Positions 29,101 to 35,470 of a stretch of DNA of 64,000 bases are shown one piece after another. Made by a program: the position numbers and the translations under genes. Position 1 is the first letter of the stretch. Every line of letters starts with the position of its first letter. This DNA is from Conus ventricosus. Taxonomy: Eukaryota > Mollusca > Gastropoda > Neogastropoda > Conidae. The notes under the pieces were generated by a model. That model did not search any database, was not told the origin of the DNA, and saw nothing but the letters and a program-made list of their open reading frames with translations. The DNA lies in the NCBI GenBank assembly GCA_018398815.1, contig CM031604.1:61755968-61819967 (forward strand), given 5' to 3'.

Positions 29101-32100
29101 ACAATGTTGATTTAAATCCCCTAAGCACAATTAGGTTGTACAAAAGATATAGTTCACAAGTATAGTACTATCAACTGAATGTATTATAAAATTCAATCAA
29201 AAAATAGTTATTCTTATCTCAAAAGTCAAATCACACAGGGTGGGACATATGAGGACGGTAAAACAGTTGAAGGAGAAAAAAAAGAAAAGAAAAAAAATTG
29301 ATCAATAAACATTGCAGTTACATTTTCCTTCAAAAGTTGGTCCAAACCTAAGGTACAATCAGGACTGCCGGGGAAGGGGCATGGTGGAGGGGTGACGGGA
29401 GGATGACGACAGATTAGACAACAGGGTTGCACATCCACGTCGGACATCGGACATAGACCGATTGCACATGCAAAATGTCCGATAAAACTGGCAGTGAAGA
29501 GGACAAATGTCCCATTACTTTGCCGAAAACGCGGTCACTGTCGATAGCTTTCCGATGCTCACGGACATGGCACCGGCCGTTTATATCAAGCCCGCATAAT
29601 TATTTGAGTCCGACCATCGTACAGAACTCCAGTCTGTAACTTTAGTGTAAGCCCACTGCCAGTGAATCACTAGGCCTATTATAGTCCCGTGTGCCACTGG
29701 CACTAAGCTTAGTGGCGAGCCGTGGCGGTCTATTTTTAGCTCGTTGGCTTGCAACTCTGCCTCCCTGACTCACAGAGGCTGAGCCAGCGAGGTTCACGGC
29801 TCGCAGCTGAGAGCTTGCAGCCAGCTTGTGTCAGGGTTATTTTTAGCGTAAAGCGGCAAAAGAGCGATAAGCCTTGTTTGTACTTGTTACGTGTTGTAGG
29901 CCATGTAGGCACATGTTGCTGAAGCGGAGACTGGAAAGGAATCCTTGCTCCACGACGAGGGTGCAAATGGAAGGACCAAGTGATGTCAAGGGGGAATCAG
30001 AATGGGTGTTCAGGGTGACAGAAAAGTGGGGAGAGAAAAGGAAAAGAATGCTCTTCAACCAAAAAGACGACTCCAAATGAATCAATATTGTACTTGAATA
30101 CTAGCATTAGCAATGAATAGTGATTTAGGAAAGACACTGCCTCTGTGTGTGTGACTGTGTGTGTGTGTGGACTAGTAATAGTATGTTTACCAAACATGGC
30201 TTCCCACTCTAGGAATATAGTCAGCTTTTGTAATACCATTAAATTTTTGTGTGCATAAAACTTAATATACATTCAATCTGGCTTGCGTTCAAAATGTCCG
30301 ATTGATTTTGTTATGAAGAGGACAAATGTCCTATTACTTCAGGGTGGTCCAGGACATTTGTCCTATAGATACTGCTAAGGATGTACAACCCTGAGACAAG
30401 TTTAACAGCAAACCTGGGTCTTTTCCCTGGTGTGAGGGGATCATGTGCAGCATGTGCAGGTCTCTTCTCTCCTGCTGTCCCTGGGGCAGAGGTGTCTGAT
30501 GGCATGTTTTCCCGCGCCTCATTCTTGGAGGTCTGTGATGATGCTGATGTACCCTGCTGTTGTTCACCAATGTCCTCTGGGCATCAGAAAGAACAGCTTT
30601 ATGTAAAAAATTTCTCCCCTCAGGCAAACAAAAAAAAATGCATGCATCAACACTGCTATTGCTATCTTATCCTGGAATGCATCATGTTGTGACATTTAAC
30701 AAAAAGTTACATTAAAAAAAAAGAAACAAAGTGAAGGAAAGACAAGATTCATCTACCCAGAGAAGGACCAAGTCTGTACGTTTGCTGATCTGAGAGACAA
30801 CCCACAAGGGAAAAAATCTCCATGCTTATTAACAACTTACCAAACTAAACAAGAATCAGAATTAAAGAACCACACAGATTAGCAGAATGGACATGCTCAA
30901 ATCACTCAACCAACGCCAGTCAGTGAGAACTTATATTCCTGCACCAATATATGAAAGATATATTTTCTAAGGTTCAATTTCAGTTTCACATCTTAAAAAG
31001 ACAAACTTTATCATTTTGTGCTTTCACTGAAAGAGAGAGAGAGAAATACTAATAAAGGTTTGGTTGCCCATGAGTGTGCATGCATGTGTGTAATACCGGT
31101 AAACAGTAACTTTTCTTTTTTTTTCCTTTTTTTTTGCTGTCTCATTTTTCTGTGCCACCCATTATGCTTATTCCGACCTCCCATCCACAGCTGCAGCCCG
31201 GCCTGGCCCCCCCCACATCAGCAAATCACAGGGATCAGCCAATGTCAATACGTCAGGAGGCAACCCACCAGAGAACTGCACCACCACCAAGTCACTTTGG
31301 TGATGTTCAGTGGTGGCTGTTCTGATCAAACATATACAGAAAAACCACTACTAAGCACCCTACTGATGACAATAACTGCTTGTTGCACAGCTGGCTGAGT
31401 GCGCTCTCCCTCTGGAGGGTGCCACCACTTCAATCAAACGACAGTCCCCATACATTTGCCGATATCGGCGATTGTGACAGAATCAAACCACAGCCACAGA
31501 CCAGGACAGGTAATTGAAACTGAGGTCACTGTGAGGGCAGGGCATGTAGGCCACAGAATTTGAAACTTTTTTTCATGCTGATCGATGAGGAGGCAGAGGA
31601 TGAACATAATGCACGGATTTCCATTCTGGTCCGAGACTGGATGACAGGGCTGTACTCTACATTTATTCTCGTAATATATCCCGCTGTCAACCAGGATCAA
31701 GAGATGAGACATCTGCAGAGTTGGTCAGAAAATTTGGGCAACACTCTCAAAGACGCATCCATTAAGTGGATGAAACTCAACTGTGTGTGGTCCCAGTCTT
31801 CCCAAATAAGCCCGAAGCAAACTCAACTCTTCTGGGTAGGAGCTGGTCAGGGCAGAAAACATAAACAGTAACTTTGCCATTTTGTCTCTGACTGACATAG
31901 CACAGGGGGGAAAGTTGGAATCCTGAAAATAAGGAAAATGTATGCCGGGGGTCCAGGGGCCGCAGAGGCCCCCTGGCGGGTCAAGGGGCAGTGCCCCTTG
32001 TGGGGGTTCAGGGGCGCCAAAGCTGAAGCAAATTTTAAAATTGTACTACCATTTGGAGCAATTTCATGCTATTTCCAGCTAAAAAATACCAATAATACGA

Positions 32101-33583
32101 GTACCAATTATTTTAGGTAAAAGGTTAACTTCACTTGACCATACAGTAAGTCTTAAGATTTCCATATTTCCATAATTTCAATACTGCATTATTAACACAA
32201 ATAAACCCTTACACTCGAGTCAACAGTCACACACACACACCACTGATCCAACATGGATGACATAACCAATATTCACTTAAATTTTAATCCTCACACAGCC
32301 TATAAATGTGATTCCACAGAGTTGACTGATTAATTTGATTTCTCTGTAGAATAAAATTTACAAGATGTATAAGGATTGAGACATGTGAATCACTTTCTCC
32401 TCCCTTTTCATGCTCATACAAAACTTTCAGCAATATACAAATAACCTTCTATTAGTATTACCAAATCATTTATTCATAAAAATATGACAAAATTTAATTT
32501 TTAAAAAAAATTAAAAAAATAAAAATTAATGATTTACATGCTATGAGTTCATGCACAAATGATCAAGATATATCTCCACATAAAACTAGACATCTACAGT
32601 ATATGATTATAGAACACACCAAGATCCAACTCTTTAGAGTACAGTTTCTTAAACTAAAAGCATACATCAATGATCAGTAACAAAAGTAGCTTGATTTTTA
32701 ATACAGGTTCACAAACAGTAACAAATTATAAATTATAACTTGTACCTGAGCAGATACAGCATTTGTGACCTGTGAAGGTTTGGCTACTTGTCCATGGATT
32801 CATTCCAATCTCAGACTCAGAGCTTGAACTTTAACTTGATGAAAGTCATAATAAAAAAAAAAGTCTCAGAGCTAGAACTTTAACTTAAATGAAAGTCAAA
32901 ATACAGAATAATTAATCAAGAAATGCATCAATTAATAAAGATGCTTTGTGGGCTTAGCTGACAAACATCATGAATAATAAAGCATCTGCACAACATTATT
33001 CAGTTTTGCTACGTTTTTTTGAAAAGAAACTTCTTATATCAGACTCTTTTGTGACTGATTTTCTTTTACAGATTCCTTTTCTCTCAAGGTTGACCTTAGG
33101 TACCTGCTTCGGCAGACAAATGGCAGACAATTTTCTGCCAGGAAGCTGGTTAAGACGAATCGCTGCTCAGCAATTCTGTCGGCCATTGGCAGGAAACAGT
33201 CCTTGGCCGATTCTCCATTCTTGCTGGTGGAGCTTTTTGCCAGCTTCACATTGGACTTCTCAACCTGAAACAGCACAAAACGCTTTTTTATTTTACTTAT
33301 TTTTGTTTTTAATTCTATTAAAATTATTTTTGTTTTTAATTCTACTTATTCATATTTTTTTAACTTGTTATTGCAATCTATGAAGTCAAAACAAAGCAAG
33401 GTGGCATTCAATTTCAAATCCAGATTTAAAAAAATGCATTCAGGAGTTTAAAATAAAAACTAAAACCAATGCTCTGGCATACACAAATAGGCTGGATGGC
33501 GAGGGGGAAAAAGGCAAAAAGTAGAGTTCTGGTTTACTTTGGTTGTAGTAGTGGTACTATATCTACATAGAGTAAGAGCAAGC

Positions 33584-33619
<36 letters not shown>

Positions 33620-33827
33620 TTACTATCAAACACAGACTTGTCAAACACCATCAGTTTTAAATGGATCAGAATGGCAATTTTCATAGAATTTTTTACCTCC
33701 CAACCAAAACACTTGCATACCCCCCCCCCCCCCCCCCACCCCCACCCCGGGTTATCAACATGCTGATCATGGTTGCTTAAAGGGAAGAAGAAGAAGAAGA
33801 AGAAGAAGAGAAAGGAGAGAGAGAGAG

Positions 33828-33879
<52 letters not shown>

Positions 33880-35432
33880 AACAAACCTGGCGGTTTTTGA
33901 CGTGCTGGGGATGCTTGGAATGGTCCAAAAGCAGCCTTTTTCCAGTGCTGCTGTATTTGATAACCTTCCCGCACGCGACGCAAAAACACTCTCCGGGCCT
34001 TTCCGTTTTCCGACACCACACACGATGTTCCTCCCCTTTGCCGATTTCGCCGTCTTTGTTTGGGCCTCTCGTCCAGCCAATTCCACCTCCATTTGTTTTT
34101 TTACGCCGCTATCCACTTCACTGGCTCGCTTGTCGCCTTCAGTAAGGCATCGCGATTTTTCCGCGAAAGCATCCAACACATAGAAGAAACAGGCGAAGGA
34201 ACACGTGTGGTGGTCACAGGCACTGGCGAAAACAAAACGGAAACCAACTTCCGGTCGGTCGATCGGATAATACGGAACGGCGCGAAGTCGAAACTTTGAT
34301 TCGGTAGTGGAGTTGCTGGTCGGAAAACGGAACGGAATAAAAAAAAATTTTCGAAATTAAGGAAATTCCGATTTGTACATTTTCAAAATAAGGATTTTCC
34401 GATTTCCGAGCGGTAACTTTCCCCCTGCATAGCATAAGATAGTGATCAGACCTTTCCATTTTTACTTGCCACTGTGAGACCGACATGCACCATAACCAAG
34501 ACAACAAAAGATCAAGAAACATCTTTTATAAGTGACAGCTATACTGAAAGCAAAATTTTTTCTCAACCTGAGAAACTTTTTTTTTTTTTTAATGACATCA
34601 TTTTCAATTCCCTAGCACACCATGAATTAGATCTTGCCTCACCTCAGCACTCTAAAACAATGTTACAATTTGATATAACCTTTTTGAGACACCAGTGCGT
34701 ACTCTTACATACAGAAGCCGATCTTATCTCAAATGTTCACGTTTGTTCATGAAAACACAATACCTCAACTTAAAGAATACCCACCTTTCATATTAGGAAA
34801 CATGGGAGGCAAATGTTGATGGACATGTTCAGCCCTGTGATGCAAGATTTCTCGACTGTTGGGGTTGGGAAAACTGTAAGTTGTTAGCCTTGCGGGCTGG
34901 GAAGGCAACAGTTTCATGTGCAAATGGCACGGGCTCTACATGTCGTACATATTCTTCCAACTCTCCAATGCCAATGCCCTTAAGACGAAATGCCAGGCCG
35001 AGGTCATCAAGGTTGGGCACGGTTCGGCCAACTGCAAACAAACGACTAGAATGTACACTGATGAGGCCAAGAATCACCAAGAATGATTCCACACACATGC
35101 AAATGCTTTCAAGCAATGCAAAAAAACAATATTTGAATTTACTTAGATTTGCATAAATGACAAAAATGGTTTTATACTGCTCATGACTTTAAAAAAAAAA
35201 GATTTTTTTTCCAATATCCACCTAACCAAGAATCATTAACAATTTCATCTGCTCAACATAGAATATGAAATACTGGTATCAGTGAAAATTAATGTAACAG
35301 GGGAAAAAAGTTTTTAAAAATAACACGCACACACACACACATCCAAAGTGGCATTCCTCTTCATCCCACCATTTCCTCCATACACATACACAGAGATACT
35401 GCAAGCATGCACGCTCACTCTCTCTCTCTCTC

Positions 35433-35470
<38 letters not shown>

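Larger units (their letters stand above)
31903..34427 (-). mobile_element. DNA transposon C (hAT-like, 2.5 kb) with 7-bp TSD
   Basis: Left end CAGGGGGGAAAGTT (31903-31916) and right end AACTTTCCCCCTG (34415-34427) are inverted repeats differing by one G in the run. CATAGCA is duplicated on both sides (31896-31902 and 34428-34434), a 7-bp TSD. The minus strand holds a two-exon zinc-finger frame at 34.0-33.1 kb. Just inside the left end are two GC-rich hairpins. A ~50-bp tandem duplication lies at 32813-32902, and GAA/GA and poly(C) tracts lie at 33721-33890. No catalytic domain is recognised in the remaining 1.2 kb. It lies in TAF3 intron 2, same strand as the host. Confidence 0.87.

Noticed and set aside
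32745..32820. Possible additional TAF3 or transposon C exon ending at a CAG|GTACAA donor
   Set aside because: TAF3 exons 2 and 3 already join in frame without it, and no good acceptor precedes it.
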